Below the pieces are notes generated by a model that was given only the letters and a program-made list of their open reading frames with translations, was not told the DNA's origin and ran no database searches. Both the position numbers and the translations under genes were made by a program. 57,517 nucleotides of DNA from Bifidobacterium breve (GTDB lineage Bacteria; Actinomycetota; Thermoleophilia; Miltoncostaeales; Miltoncostaeaceae). Below, piece by piece: positions 27,105 through 35,493 of this stretch (its first letter is position 1; each line of letters opens with the position of its first letter). The DNA is taken from NCBI GenBank assembly GCA_945876305.1, contig CAMCOB010000002.1, forward strand, positions 1 to 57,517, in the 5' to 3' direction.

Positions 27105-28054
27105 CCGCGCGGGTGGGCGCGACGCAGAGTCTCCTGCAGCGCCTTGGTGGTAACCCCGGTGTAGCGCTCGGTGGTGGCAATGCTTGAGTGCCCCAGAAAC
27201 TCCTGAACCACACGCAGGTGAGCGCCATCGCGACCGCCCGGGCCCTCCAGCAGATGCGTGGCCGCGGCATGGCGAAGCAGGTGCGGGCCACCGCGCCTCC
27301 CAAGCGATTCGAGCCCGCGATTGACGATGCGGTACACGGTGGCGCCATCGAGTGCGGCCCCGGTTCGCGACAGGAACACGCGGGCGCGCGAGGCGGCGGT
27401 GAGCCCGGACATGGCGGCCAGCCTCGGTCGCCCCTCGCCCAGCCACTCGCGAAAGGCATCAACGCACGGCTCAGTCATGGGCACCGTGCGCGAGTACCCA
27501 CCCTTGCCCACCACCGAGACCAGCTCATTCTCGAAGTCGAGCGACGACAACACCAGGTCGCATACCTCCTGGCGGCGCAGCGCGCTGCCATAGAGCACCT
27601 CAACGATGGCCCGGTCGCGGATGGCCAGGGCACGGGCCGTAGATCGTGGCGCGGCATCGGTGACCAGCATGGCCATGTGGTCGGCCATGGCAACAACCTC
27701 GTCCTGCGAGAGGCGCGGAACGGGTGTGCTCTGTGGGCGGGGGGCGTCGATCAGATCGGCGGGTGAGCGACCACGGTCAAACAACGGGGCGAGCCACTCC
27801 CGGAGCGCCGTGAGGGCACGGCGGCGACTGGCCGCTCCCCACCCGATCTCGCGCAGTGCGGCCTCGAGCATGGATGGGGTGATTGCACGTGGGCTCCCCA
27901 CCCCCCGGGGGGCGAGCCACGCCGCTACCCGACGGCAATCGCGCACGTAACCGGCGCGCGACGCCGGTGCCAGCGCACGGGCACGCGACCCCTGCCGCGA
28001 CAGGCGCTCGTCGAGTTCCCGAAGGGACTCCTCCCATGCGGGCGGAAGGTCCAC
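27101..28054 (-). CDS. Tyrosine recombinase (XerC/XerD-like), second copy
   Basis: GSALRRQEVCDL, GKGGYSRTVPM, PHLLRHAAATHLLEG, LGHSSIATTERYTGV; probable GTG start near 28054 (ORF track extends to 28165). Confidence 0.9.
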   Translation of the reverse strand: MDLPPAWEESLRELDERLSRQGSRARALAPASRAGYVRDCRRVAAWLAPRGVGSPRAITPSMLEAALREIGWGAASRRRALTALREWLAPLFDRGRSPADLIDAPRPQSTPVPRLSQDEVVAMADHMAMLVTDAAPRSTARALAIRDRAIVEVLYGSALRRQEVCDLVLSSLDFENELVSVVGKGGYSRTVPMTEPCVDAFREWLGEGRPRLAAMSGLTAASRARVFLSRTGAALDGATVYRIVNRGLESLGRRGGPHLLRHAAATHLLEGPGGRDGAHLRVVQEFLGHSSIATTERYTGVTTKALQETLRRAHPRG

Positions 28055-28100
28055 GTGGACTGGTTCGCCGCCGAGCGGGGGCGCCCTCCACCACGTGAGG

Positions 28101-29795
28101 TCAGCCCTCTGGCACCGTGCCGTCGAACGAGGCCTCGCCCACGTACGCCCGGTAGCCGCCGCCAAGGATGTTGGGGGGGAGCGACGTGATCCACAGCGTG
28201 TAGATGCCAGACGGCGCGCCCGGGGTGAGATTCACCGACTGACGGCCATTCTCGAACGTTCCCTCACCCACCACGCGGGCATCAGTCGCGGGGGGTCCGG
28301 CAAGCACCTGGAACGTACCGCCCGTGCCCTTGGTGATGAGGTTCATGCGCGTGGCCACCGACGGCTGCTGCAGGGTGAACGTAAGCCCCACGCCCGTCTT
28401 GTCCACCCCACCGAAGTCGGCCGTTGCGTACCGCTCCGTACGCCAGGCCGTCTCCTCGTTGCCGTCATATGCCAGCGGAACCTCGCCGGACATCTCCCGT
28501 CCCTCCCCGCCCGGATCAACGTCCTTCACCGAGGCCAGTTGCAATGGACCCACGGCGCCCATCACGTCGGTTGGTGGTGCTGTGGGCTGGGAGGCGGACG
28601 AGGCCGCCTGAGTGACCACATTGCCGGCATCAGATCCGCTGCCACGCCACACGATGAACGCACCCACCCCGGCGAGCGCCACGATGAGCAGCGCTGCCAC
28701 GGCACCGGGCCACACCCGGCGGCGCCCGGATGACTGCGCCACAAACACCTCGGCATCGGGATCGCGGGAGGGCTCAACTTCTGGGACATGCGCCGCAGGC
28801 GGGGGCGGGGTCGAGGGCGGCAAAGCAGGCGGCAGGTCAGGCGGCACCACCGGGCGGGACTGCGTGTCGCCATCGTCCAGCGGCACCACCGACCCGGGTG
28901 TGACCGCAAGCGCCCCGGTCACCTCTTCAGATTCGGTGGCAATGATCACCGGCATCACACCGGTGGCATCCACCGGTACGTCGAGCAGCGCGTCGGACAT
29001 CTCGAGTGCCGACCCAAATCGCGCCGACGGGTCCTTCTCGCACGCGCGCAGCACCACCGATGCCAGATGGGGGGGGATCCCCGGCTGCACGTCGCGGGGG
29101 TCGGGCATTGGATCGCGCACCTGGCGCTGGGCCACCCCCATGGGCGTGTCGGCCGGAAATGGCAACTGCCCCGTGAGGCACTCGTACACCACGATGCCCA
29201 GCGAGTACACATCGGTGCGACCGTCCACGCGCAGGCCGCGCGCCTGCTCGGGCGCCAGATAGTCGCTCGTCCCCAGCACGGTGCCCGTGCGCGTGAGGCC
29301 ACCCTGGTCGCCATCGAGCAGCCGGGCGATGCCGAAGTCGGTGAGCTTGGCCGTGCCGTCGTCGGCCACCAGCACGTTGTGCGACTTGATGTCACGGTGC
29401 ACAACACCAGATCGGTGCGCAAGCTCCAGACCACGTGCCACCTGACTGGTGATTGACGCAGCCAGCTCGGGCGACAGCGCTCCGCGCGACCGGATGAGGG
29501 CCTTCAGGTTCGTGCCCTCCACCAGTTCGAACACGATGTATGGCCCGTCGTCATCCGCGCCCTCATCAAGCAGGCGCACCACCGCCGGATGCGACAACCG
29601 CGCCACCACCTGCGCCTCGCGCCGGAAGCGCTCGATCAGATCCGGATCATCCTGCACCCGTGCGTGCATGCGCTTAAGCGCCACGTCCTGCCCGGTCACC
29701 TCGTCGCGGGCGCGCCACACCGTGGCCATGCCCCCGCTGCCAATGGGCTTGTCAAGGCGATAGCGACCCGAGACCAGGTCGCCGCTGCCGATCAT
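28101..29795 (-). CDS. Ser/Thr protein kinase with one TM helix and discoidin-like C-terminal domain
   Basis: MIGSGDLVSGRYRLDKPIGSGGMATVWRARDE, HRDIKSHNVLVADDGTAKLTDFGIARLL; TM (AVAALLIVALAGVGAFIVW); C-terminal LAYDGNEETAWRTERYATADFGGVDKTGVGLTFTL. Confidence 0.9.
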   Translation of the reverse strand: MIGSGDLVSGRYRLDKPIGSGGMATVWRARDEVTGQDVALKRMHARVQDDPDLIERFRREAQVVARLSHPAVVRLLDEGADDDGPYIVFELVEGTNLKALIRSRGALSPELAASITSQVARGLELAHRSGVVHRDIKSHNVLVADDGTAKLTDFGIARLLDGDQGGLTRTGTVLGTSDYLAPEQARGLRVDGRTDVYSLGIVVYECLTGQLPFPADTPMGVAQRQVRDPMPDPRDVQPGIPPHLASVVLRACEKDPSARFGSALEMSDALLDVPVDATGVMPVIIATESEEVTGALAVTPGSVVPLDDGDTQSRPVVPPDLPPALPPSTPPPPAAHVPEVEPSRDPDAEVFVAQSSGRRRVWPGAVAALLIVALAGVGAFIVWRGSGSDAGNVVTQAASSASQPTAPPTDVMGAVGPLQLASVKDVDPGGEGREMSGEVPLAYDGNEETAWRTERYATADFGGVDKTGVGLTFTLQQPSVATRMNLITKGTGGTFQVLAGPPATDARVVGEGTFENGRQSVNLTPGAPSGIYTLWITSLPPNILGGGYRAYVGEASFDGTVPEG

Positions 29796-29897
29796 CGAGG
29801 TCCGGTCGTGCGCACGCATGCACCGTAGAGATCGGGCCCGACGCGACGCACCCCATCACGTACCGGAGAACCCTCTCCCGCTGATAGCGTCATTGGC

Positions 29898-30611
29898 GTG
29901 GCCACCCACACCGTGCTCATCGTCGAGGACGACGCCGCTATCGCTGACTCCCTTGCGTACCACCTCGGCCGGGCCGGGTACCGCACGCTGCAGGCGGCCG
30001 ACGGAGGCACGGGGCTTCGCCTGTTTCGTCGCGAGCGGCCCGACATCATCATCCTCGACCTGATGCTGCCCCAGATGGATGGCTGGCGGTTTACCGAGGA
30101 GGTTCGCTCAGACGACCCGGACGTGCCGGTCATCATGTGCAGCGCCCGCACCAGTGAGCACGACCGGGTGCACGGGCTGGAGATCGGGGCCGACGACTAC
30201 GTCACCAAGCCGTTCTCGATGAAGGAGATGGTGGCCCGCGTGTCGGCACACCTGCGCCGTCGCGACAACGAGCTGTCCCGGGGGGATGACGGCGCCATCG
30301 AGTCTGACGGGCTCCTCATCGATCCGGGCCAGGTGCAGGCCTTCGTGGGTGGCAAGAGCGTGGGCCTGACCCCGCGCGAGTTCGAAGTGCTGCTGGTGCT
30401 GGCCAAGGCGGCGGGAAAGCCGCTCGCGCGAAACAAGCTCTATCGCGAGGCCTGGGGCTACGAGATGATGGCCGGCGATCGCTCGGTGGACGTCTTTGTG
30501 CGCAAGGTGCGACAGAAGCTGAAGGTGGCAATCCCGGGCACCGAGTTCGTGGTCACGCACTATGGAGTGGGCTACCGCTTTGACCCCACACCGGAGGGCA
30601 CCACCGACTGA
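29898..30611 (+). CDS. OmpR/PhoB-family response regulator
   Basis: HTVLIVEDDAAIADSLAYHLGRAGY, IIILDLMLPQMDGWR, GADDYVTKPFSMKEMVARV; LTPREFEVLLVLAKAAG...VDVFVRKVRQKL...VVTHYGVGYRF. Confidence 0.95.
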   Translation: MATHTVLIVEDDAAIADSLAYHLGRAGYRTLQAADGGTGLRLFRRERPDIIILDLMLPQMDGWRFTEEVRSDDPDVPVIMCSARTSEHDRVHGLEIGADDYVTKPFSMKEMVARVSAHLRRRDNELSRGDDGAIESDGLLIDPGQVQAFVGGKSVGLTPREFEVLLVLAKAAGKPLARNKLYREAWGYEMMAGDRSVDVFVRKVRQKLKVAIPGTEFVVTHYGVGYRFDPTPEGTTD

Positions 30612-30703
30612 CTACTCCGGCCGCGCTCGTCATCTGCCCGAGATGCATCGGGTCGGTGGAGGTGGCGGGGCCATGGTCGGATCTGCCCGGAATCGGTCAG
30701 GCG

Positions 30704-30733
30704 TTGAGTCGGGCACCTTCCCTCCGCTAAGGT
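30704..30733 (+). promoter_or_regulatory. Putative promoter of tRNA-Tyr (TTGAGT -18 bp- TAAGGT)
   Basis: TTGAGT 30704-30709, TAAGGT 30728-30733, 12 nt before the mature tRNA 5' end. Confidence 0.4.
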
Positions 30734-30745
30734 CCCGCGGCCCCT

Positions 30746-30827
30746 GGCGGGATGCCCGAGTGGTCAAAGGGAGCGGTCTGTAAAACCGCCGGCTCTGCCT
30801 ACGAAGGTTCAAATCCTTCTCCCGCCA
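30746..30827 (+). tRNA. tRNA-Tyr (anticodon GTA)
   Basis: GGCGGGATGCCCGAGTGGTCAAAGGGAGCGGTCTGTAAAACCGCCGGCTCTGCCTACGAAGGTTCAAATCCTTCTCCCGCCA; acceptor GGCGGGA/TCCCGCC; anticodon stem GCGGT/ACCGC; T stem GAAGG/CCTTC. Confidence 0.95.
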
Positions 30828-30833
30828 TGCATA

Positions 30834-30862
30834 CGAAGCCCCGCGCACTCCGCGGGGCTTCG
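30834..30862. terminator. Intrinsic-terminator-like hairpin between tRNA-Tyr and convergent aldehyde dehydrogenase gene
   Basis: CGAAGCCCCGCG-CACTC-CGCGGGGCTTCG, perfect 12-bp stem, followed by tcgttt. Confidence 0.8.
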
Positions 30863-30874
30863 TCGTTTGGGGCC

Positions 30875-32332
30875 CTATTCGCCGCCTGCAAGACGGGTGA
30901 TGATCAGCTTGGGCCGGGTCATCTCCATCACGGCCGCCCCCGGCCCCTCGCGTGCGTCACCCGAATCGCGTACGCCGCCATACGGCATGTGGTCCGCCCG
31001 GAACGTGGGGGTCTCGTTGATGAGCACCGCGCCGTAGTCGAGCCGCCGCGCCCATGCCATCGCCCGGTCCACCCGCGCGGTGAAGATGGCGGCCTGCAGC
31101 CCCAGCGGGCTGGCATTGGCCACGGCGATGGCGTCATCAATGCCGTCGTACACAGCAATGGCAACCACCGGACCAAATGCCTCGTGACGCATCAACTGGG
31201 TGGTGGGTGCCACGCCATCAAGGACCGTCGGTGCGAATAGCCCCGGGTAGTCCCCCAGCACACCGCCACGCAGCACCCGGGCCCCCAGACCAGTGGCTTC
31301 GTCAATCCACTCCATAATGCGGGTGGCCGAGGCCGGGTCGAACACCGGCCCCACATCGGTGGCCTCGTCAAGTGGGTCGCCCACCACCAATGCATCAACT
31401 CTCGGCAGCAGTTCATCCACCAGCGCGTCATGCACCTCACGCTGCACGAGGATCCGCTGCACCGAGATGCACGACTGCCCCGCGTGCGTAAACGCTGATG
31501 CCGCGATGCGATCAGCCGCCACTGCCACGTCGGCATCGTGATGCACGATGACCGGTGCGGCATTGCCGAGCTCCAGCGCCACCCGGATGTCGGGGCGCAG
31601 AGCACGAATCGCAACGCCCACCTGCGTGCCCCCGGTAAACGAGATCATCGCGATGTCCGGATGTGCCACCAGCGGCGCTCCCGCCTCGGCGTCCCCGAGC
31701 ACCCACGACAGCATCGCCGGGGGCAACCCCGCCTCGATGAGAATGGCGGCAAGCGCCAAGCCCGACAACGGTGCCCGGCCCGCGGGCTTCAGCACCACCG
31801 GGCAACCCGCAGCCACGGCCGGACCCAACTTGTGCGCCACCAGGTTGAGCGGGAAGTTGAACGGCGTGATGGCCGCAACCACTCCAATGGGCTCGCGCAC
31901 CGTATAGCCCACCATGTCCACCCCCGATTGCGAGGCGTCCATGGGAATGACCTCGCCGGCCAGCGTGCGGGCCACTGCCGCCGAGAACCCGAGCGTGTCC
32001 ACGCACCGTGCGACCTCGCCCCGTGCCTGACGGATGGGCTTCCCGGCCTCGGCGGCGATGATGGTGGCGAGCACAGCCCCGCGTTCCGCTACCAGCAGAG
32101 CGGCGCGGTCGAGCACCTGCGCGCGCGCTGCCTGCGACGGGGGTGCCACTGCCAGTGCCCGGCGGGCCGTGGCCACCGCGAGGTCAACAGCCTCGGCGCC
32201 GTTGTCGTCCACCACGGCGATCTCATCGCCGTCATACGGAGCGGTGATGACCCGCTTCCCAATGGCCGGCAATACCTCGCCGTCGGCCATTCCACTCACG
32301 GGGATCCACTGGGGCACATCAATTCGGGGCAT
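30875..32332 (-). CDS. NAD(P)-dependent aldehyde dehydrogenase family protein
   Basis: ITPFNFPLNLVAHKLGPAVAAGCPVVLKPAGRAPLS, SFTGGTQVG, ALELGNAAPVIV, HAGQSCISVQRILV, EAFGPVVAI. Confidence 0.92.
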   Translation of the reverse strand: MPRIDVPQWIPVSGMADGEVLPAIGKRVITAPYDGDEIAVVDDNGAEAVDLAVATARRALAVAPPSQAARAQVLDRAALLVAERGAVLATIIAAEAGKPIRQARGEVARCVDTLGFSAAVARTLAGEVIPMDASQSGVDMVGYTVREPIGVVAAITPFNFPLNLVAHKLGPAVAAGCPVVLKPAGRAPLSGLALAAILIEAGLPPAMLSWVLGDAEAGAPLVAHPDIAMISFTGGTQVGVAIRALRPDIRVALELGNAAPVIVHHDADVAVAADRIAASAFTHAGQSCISVQRILVQREVHDALVDELLPRVDALVVGDPLDEATDVGPVFDPASATRIMEWIDEATGLGARVLRGGVLGDYPGLFAPTVLDGVAPTTQLMRHEAFGPVVAIAVYDGIDDAIAVANASPLGLQAAIFTARVDRAMAWARRLDYGAVLINETPTFRADHMPYGGVRDSGDAREGPGAAVMEMTRPKLIITRLAGGE

Positions 32333-32399
32333 GACGGGAGGCTACCCCCGACCGTGCGCCGAATATGGCGATGTGCCACCGCTACTGCCCGACCACCTC

Positions 32400-32969
32400 A
32401 TGCCACACCCCCAGACGGCGCTCACCCGTTGGATCGACGAGGCCCGCGATGCGGGCGTTCCGGCGGCCGCGGCGATGGCACTTGCCACCGCTGGCATTGA
32501 CGGACGGCCCTCGGCGCGCATGGTGTTCGTGCGTGCGTGGGGCGCGCGCGGGATCGAGTGGATCACCGACGATTCATCGCGCAAAGCACGTGACATCGCC
32601 GAGCGCGCTGATGCCGCCGGGGTGTTCTACTGGCCCGCACTGGGCCGACAACTGCGCGTGGAGGGCCCGGTGGTACTGCTGGAGCGAAGCGAGCTGGACG
32701 CCTACTTCGCCCGGCGAAGGCCCGAAACCCGCGCTGCGGCGTGGGCATGGAGGCAAGGTGACCGCATGGAGACACGTGGCGACCTCATCCGACTGCTGGC
32801 ATCTGCGCGATCAGACGACCCGCATGAGGGGGCACCGCCGGGATGGGTGGGGCACCGCCTCGAGCCCCGCACCATTGAGTTCTGGCAGGAGGATCCGGAC
32901 GGCGTGCACGATCGCCTGATCGCCGTCAGGGAGCCCACGGGATGGACGATGGAGCGGCTCGCGCCCTAG
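32400..32969 (+). CDS. pdxH: Pyridoxamine 5'-phosphate oxidase
   Basis: AMALATAGIDGRPSARMVFVRAWGARGIEWITDDSSRKARDIAE...FYWPALGRQLRVEGPVVLL...HRLEPRTIEFWQ. Confidence 0.85.
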   Translation: MPHPQTALTRWIDEARDAGVPAAAAMALATAGIDGRPSARMVFVRAWGARGIEWITDDSSRKARDIAERADAAGVFYWPALGRQLRVEGPVVLLERSELDAYFARRRPETRAAAWAWRQGDRMETRGDLIRLLASARSDDPHEGAPPGWVGHRLEPRTIEFWQEDPDGVHDRLIAVREPTGWTMERLAP

Positions 32970-33211
32970 TTGTCGTCCCCACTGAGGTTGTGAACGCCTG
33001 AAGGCGCATTCGGTTCTTCCGCGCCACGCTGTGAATTTCGAAAGACACAGCAACGAACGAGAACCGGATGCCCACTTACATAACGCGCCGCTGTCGATTG
33101 AAGTGCCCCGCCGGGGTGCGGTGCGTATTGCGGTGCTCGTCGTTGCGCGCGGGTGGCGTGATGATCGCCGGCATGGTGCTGGCACACGGAGTCGCGCTTC
33201 CCGCGCTCTAG

Positions 33212-33217
33212 TAGCCT
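33212..33217 (+). promoter_or_regulatory. Putative -10 box (TAGCCT) for the cobalamin-riboswitch transcript
   Basis: TANNNT hexamer positioned for a start near 33224, at the riboswitch 5' boundary. Confidence 0.4.
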
Positions 33218-33223
33218 CACCCC

Positions 33224-33390
33224 ACAACGCCATGGGCGGTGGTCAAGGGAAGTCGGTGCAATTCCGGCGCGGTCCCGCCACTGTGAACCGTGAGCGTCTC
33301 CACACGGCGAAAGCCAGCCACTGGGAAACCGGGAAGGCCGTGGAGGCGTGATGACCGGAAGCCAGGAGACCTGCCTCCGCCCTCGGCACC
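33224..33390 (+). ncRNA. Cobalamin (B12) riboswitch
   Basis: GGGAAGTCGGTGCAATTCCGGCGCGGTCCCGCCACTGT...GAAGCCAGGAGACCTGCC (B12 box at 33358-33375) immediately upstream of an ECF ATPase gene. Confidence 0.93.
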
Positions 33391-33391
33391 A

Positions 33392-34879
33392 ATGACCTTC
33401 GGCGAAGAGGTGACGGTGCACGGGGACCCGGACGGGACCCATATTCAGTACCCCGATCCCGCAGGGCGGCAGATCGTCGCCCGCGTGCGCGATCTTGCGT
33501 TCGCCTATGGAGGATCAGCCAGCCCGGCGCTCCGTGGCGTGAGCCTCGATGTGCACGCCGGCGAAATCGTGGTGCTTGAAGGGCCATCCGGTGGCGGAAA
33601 ATCCACACTGCTGCGTGCCCTCGCCGGTCTGGTGCCCGACTTCCACGGCGGTGCCGTATCGGGCGCGGTGGAGGTGGATGGCCACAACGCCCTGGCGCTG
33701 CCGCCCGCGGCACTGGGTGGGGCGGTGGGCATCGTGTTCCAGGATCCGGAGTCGCAGGCCGTTCTCGACACGGTTGACCGCGACGTTGCGTTCGGCCCAC
33801 AGAACGCGGGGCTGCCGGCACACGAAATCGTCCGGCGCGTGCGCCAGGCCCTTGACGATGCGGGCGCCACGCACCTGACCGGACGCCGCATCGACGAGTT
33901 GAGCTCCGGCGAACGTCAGCGCGTCGCAATTGCCGGCGTCCTGGCCCGCGAGCCGCGACTGCTGGTACTTGACGAACCCACCTCGCAACTCGATCACGAC
34001 GCCGCCACGGCACTGGCGACCACGCTTCGTCGTCTGGCCGACCGCGGAACCGCAGTGGTGATCGCCGAGCATCGCGGGGAGCGCGTGCGTCCCATCGCCG
34101 ACCGTGTGCTGACGGTCACCGATGGCCTTCTGGCCCCCGCCCCACCACCCGACGAGGCCGTGGTGGTGCTCGCACCGCCCTCTGAGGTCCCCGGGACCCC
34201 TGCAGTGCGGGTGCTGGCGGTAGATGCCGGGCACGGTGAGCGCCGGGTGATGACGGAGGCCTCCATGGCCCTTGTGGGTGGCCGCGTCACGGCGCTGGTG
34301 GGCCCGAACGGCAGCGGCAAGACCACCCTGCTGCGCGTGCTGGCGGGCCTGCACTGCCCCGACTCCGGCTGCGTGATGATCGGCGACGATGACGTGTCGG
34401 CGCTCCCGCCCGAGTTGCGCTTCCCGCGACTTGGTCTGGTACCGCAGGATCCGGGCCGCCACCTGCTTACCGAGACCATTGCCGATGAGATCGGGGTGGC
34501 ACTCACCTCGCTCGGAGTGGAGGGCGATGCCCGCAGCGCACGCATCCTCGATGCCGCACGCGACATGGGGCTCGACCACATGCTGGAGCGCCACCCCCTT
34601 GACCTGAGTGTGGGCGAGCGCGAGCGCGTGGCCCTGGCGTCCATCTTGGTTGCCCGGCCGCGCGTGCTGATACTCGACGAGCCCACGCGTGGCATGGACC
34701 CGGCACGAAAGCGCGATCTGGCCCGAATCATCCGCAGCCGCGCCGCCGACGGGGTCGCAGTGCTGGTGGCCACCCACGACGTGCCCTTCGCCATGGCGGC
34801 AGCCGATGAGGTGCTGGTGATGCGCCAAGGGGGTCCGGTGCCCGGCGAACTGCCGCCGGCAACGGTGCTCACCATATGA
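33392..34879 (+). CDS. ECF transporter ATPase, fused A-A' (two ABC domains), probably cobalamin uptake (CbrU-like)
   Basis: Two Walker A motifs (GPSGGGKST, GPNGSGKTT), two signature motifs (LSSGERQR, LSVGERER), two Walker B motifs (LLVLDEPTS, VLILDEPTR); downstream of the B12 riboswitch. Confidence 0.9.
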   Translation: MTFGEEVTVHGDPDGTHIQYPDPAGRQIVARVRDLAFAYGGSASPALRGVSLDVHAGEIVVLEGPSGGGKSTLLRALAGLVPDFHGGAVSGAVEVDGHNALALPPAALGGAVGIVFQDPESQAVLDTVDRDVAFGPQNAGLPAHEIVRRVRQALDDAGATHLTGRRIDELSSGERQRVAIAGVLAREPRLLVLDEPTSQLDHDAATALATTLRRLADRGTAVVIAEHRGERVRPIADRVLTVTDGLLAPAPPPDEAVVVLAPPSEVPGTPAVRVLAVDAGHGERRVMTEASMALVGGRVTALVGPNGSGKTTLLRVLAGLHCPDSGCVMIGDDDVSALPPELRFPRLGLVPQDPGRHLLTETIADEIGVALTSLGVEGDARSARILDAARDMGLDHMLERHPLDLSVGERERVALASILVARPRVLILDEPTRGMDPARKRDLARIIRSRAADGVAVLVATHDVPFAMAAADEVLVMRQGGPVPGELPPATVLTI

Positions 34880-35493
34880 GCGGTGCAGCGATTGTGCTGC
34901 TCACGGCCCTCGCCTTGCTACTGCTGGGATGGGCCGCATGGGAGCGCGGGCCCGGTGGGCCGAAGATGGTTGCCCTCACTGCCACGCTGGGTGCCGCCAC
35001 CGCGGCCGGCCGGGTGCTGTTCGCCGCCATCCCGTCGGTGAAGCCCGTCACCACGATGTGCCTCGTGGCCGGAGCCGCCCTGGGCGCCCGTGCCGGCATG
35101 GCCGTGGGAGCACTGGCTGCCCTCATCTCCAATGCGTTCCTGGGGCAGGGCCCGTGGACCCCCGCACAGATGCTGCTGTGGGGTGCCGTGGGTGCCAGCG
35201 GCGCGCTCTTCCGCCCGGCCACGCGATCCCGCCTGGGCCTCGCCGTGGTTGCCGGCGCCTGGGGCTTCGCATTTGGCTGGGCCATGAACCTGTGGTTTCT
35301 CGCCACCTTCGGGCCCGAGGTGTCATGGGCCGCATTCATCACCGCCTGCGTGGCCAGCGCCTGGTTCGACATCGCCGCTGCAGTGGGCAACGTCATCTTT
35401 GCGCTCATCATCGGCCCGGCGCTCTACCGCCTGCTTGCACGCTACGCAGCGCGAGTGAAGGTGAGCACCGCAGTGGTGCCCGGCACCGGCTAG
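34876..35493 (+). CDS. ECF transporter S (substrate-binding membrane) component, probably cobalamin (CbrT-like)
   Basis: 205 aa, about six TM; ALGARAGMAVGALAALISNAFLGQGPWTPAQMLLWG; ATGA overlap with the ECF ATPase gene. Confidence 0.8.
   Translation: MSGAAIVLLTALALLLLGWAAWERGPGGPKMVALTATLGAATAAGRVLFAAIPSVKPVTTMCLVAGAALGARAGMAVGALAALISNAFLGQGPWTPAQMLLWGAVGASGALFRPATRSRLGLAVVAGAWGFAFGWAMNLWFLATFGPEVSWAAFITACVASAWFDIAAAVGNVIFALIIGPALYRLLARYAARVKVSTAVVPGTG

Noticed and set aside
26073-28165. Prophage or integrative element driven by the tandem integrases
   Set aside because: Flanking genes are housekeeping/signalling genes, no phage, relaxase, toxin-antitoxin or tRNA-attached cargo is present; only the 150-bp noncoding module is repeat-like.
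30752-31240. 162-aa plus-strand ORF covering tRNA-Tyr
   Set aside because: Overlaps the tRNA, a terminator hairpin and the antisense of the aldehyde dehydrogenase; no protein family character.
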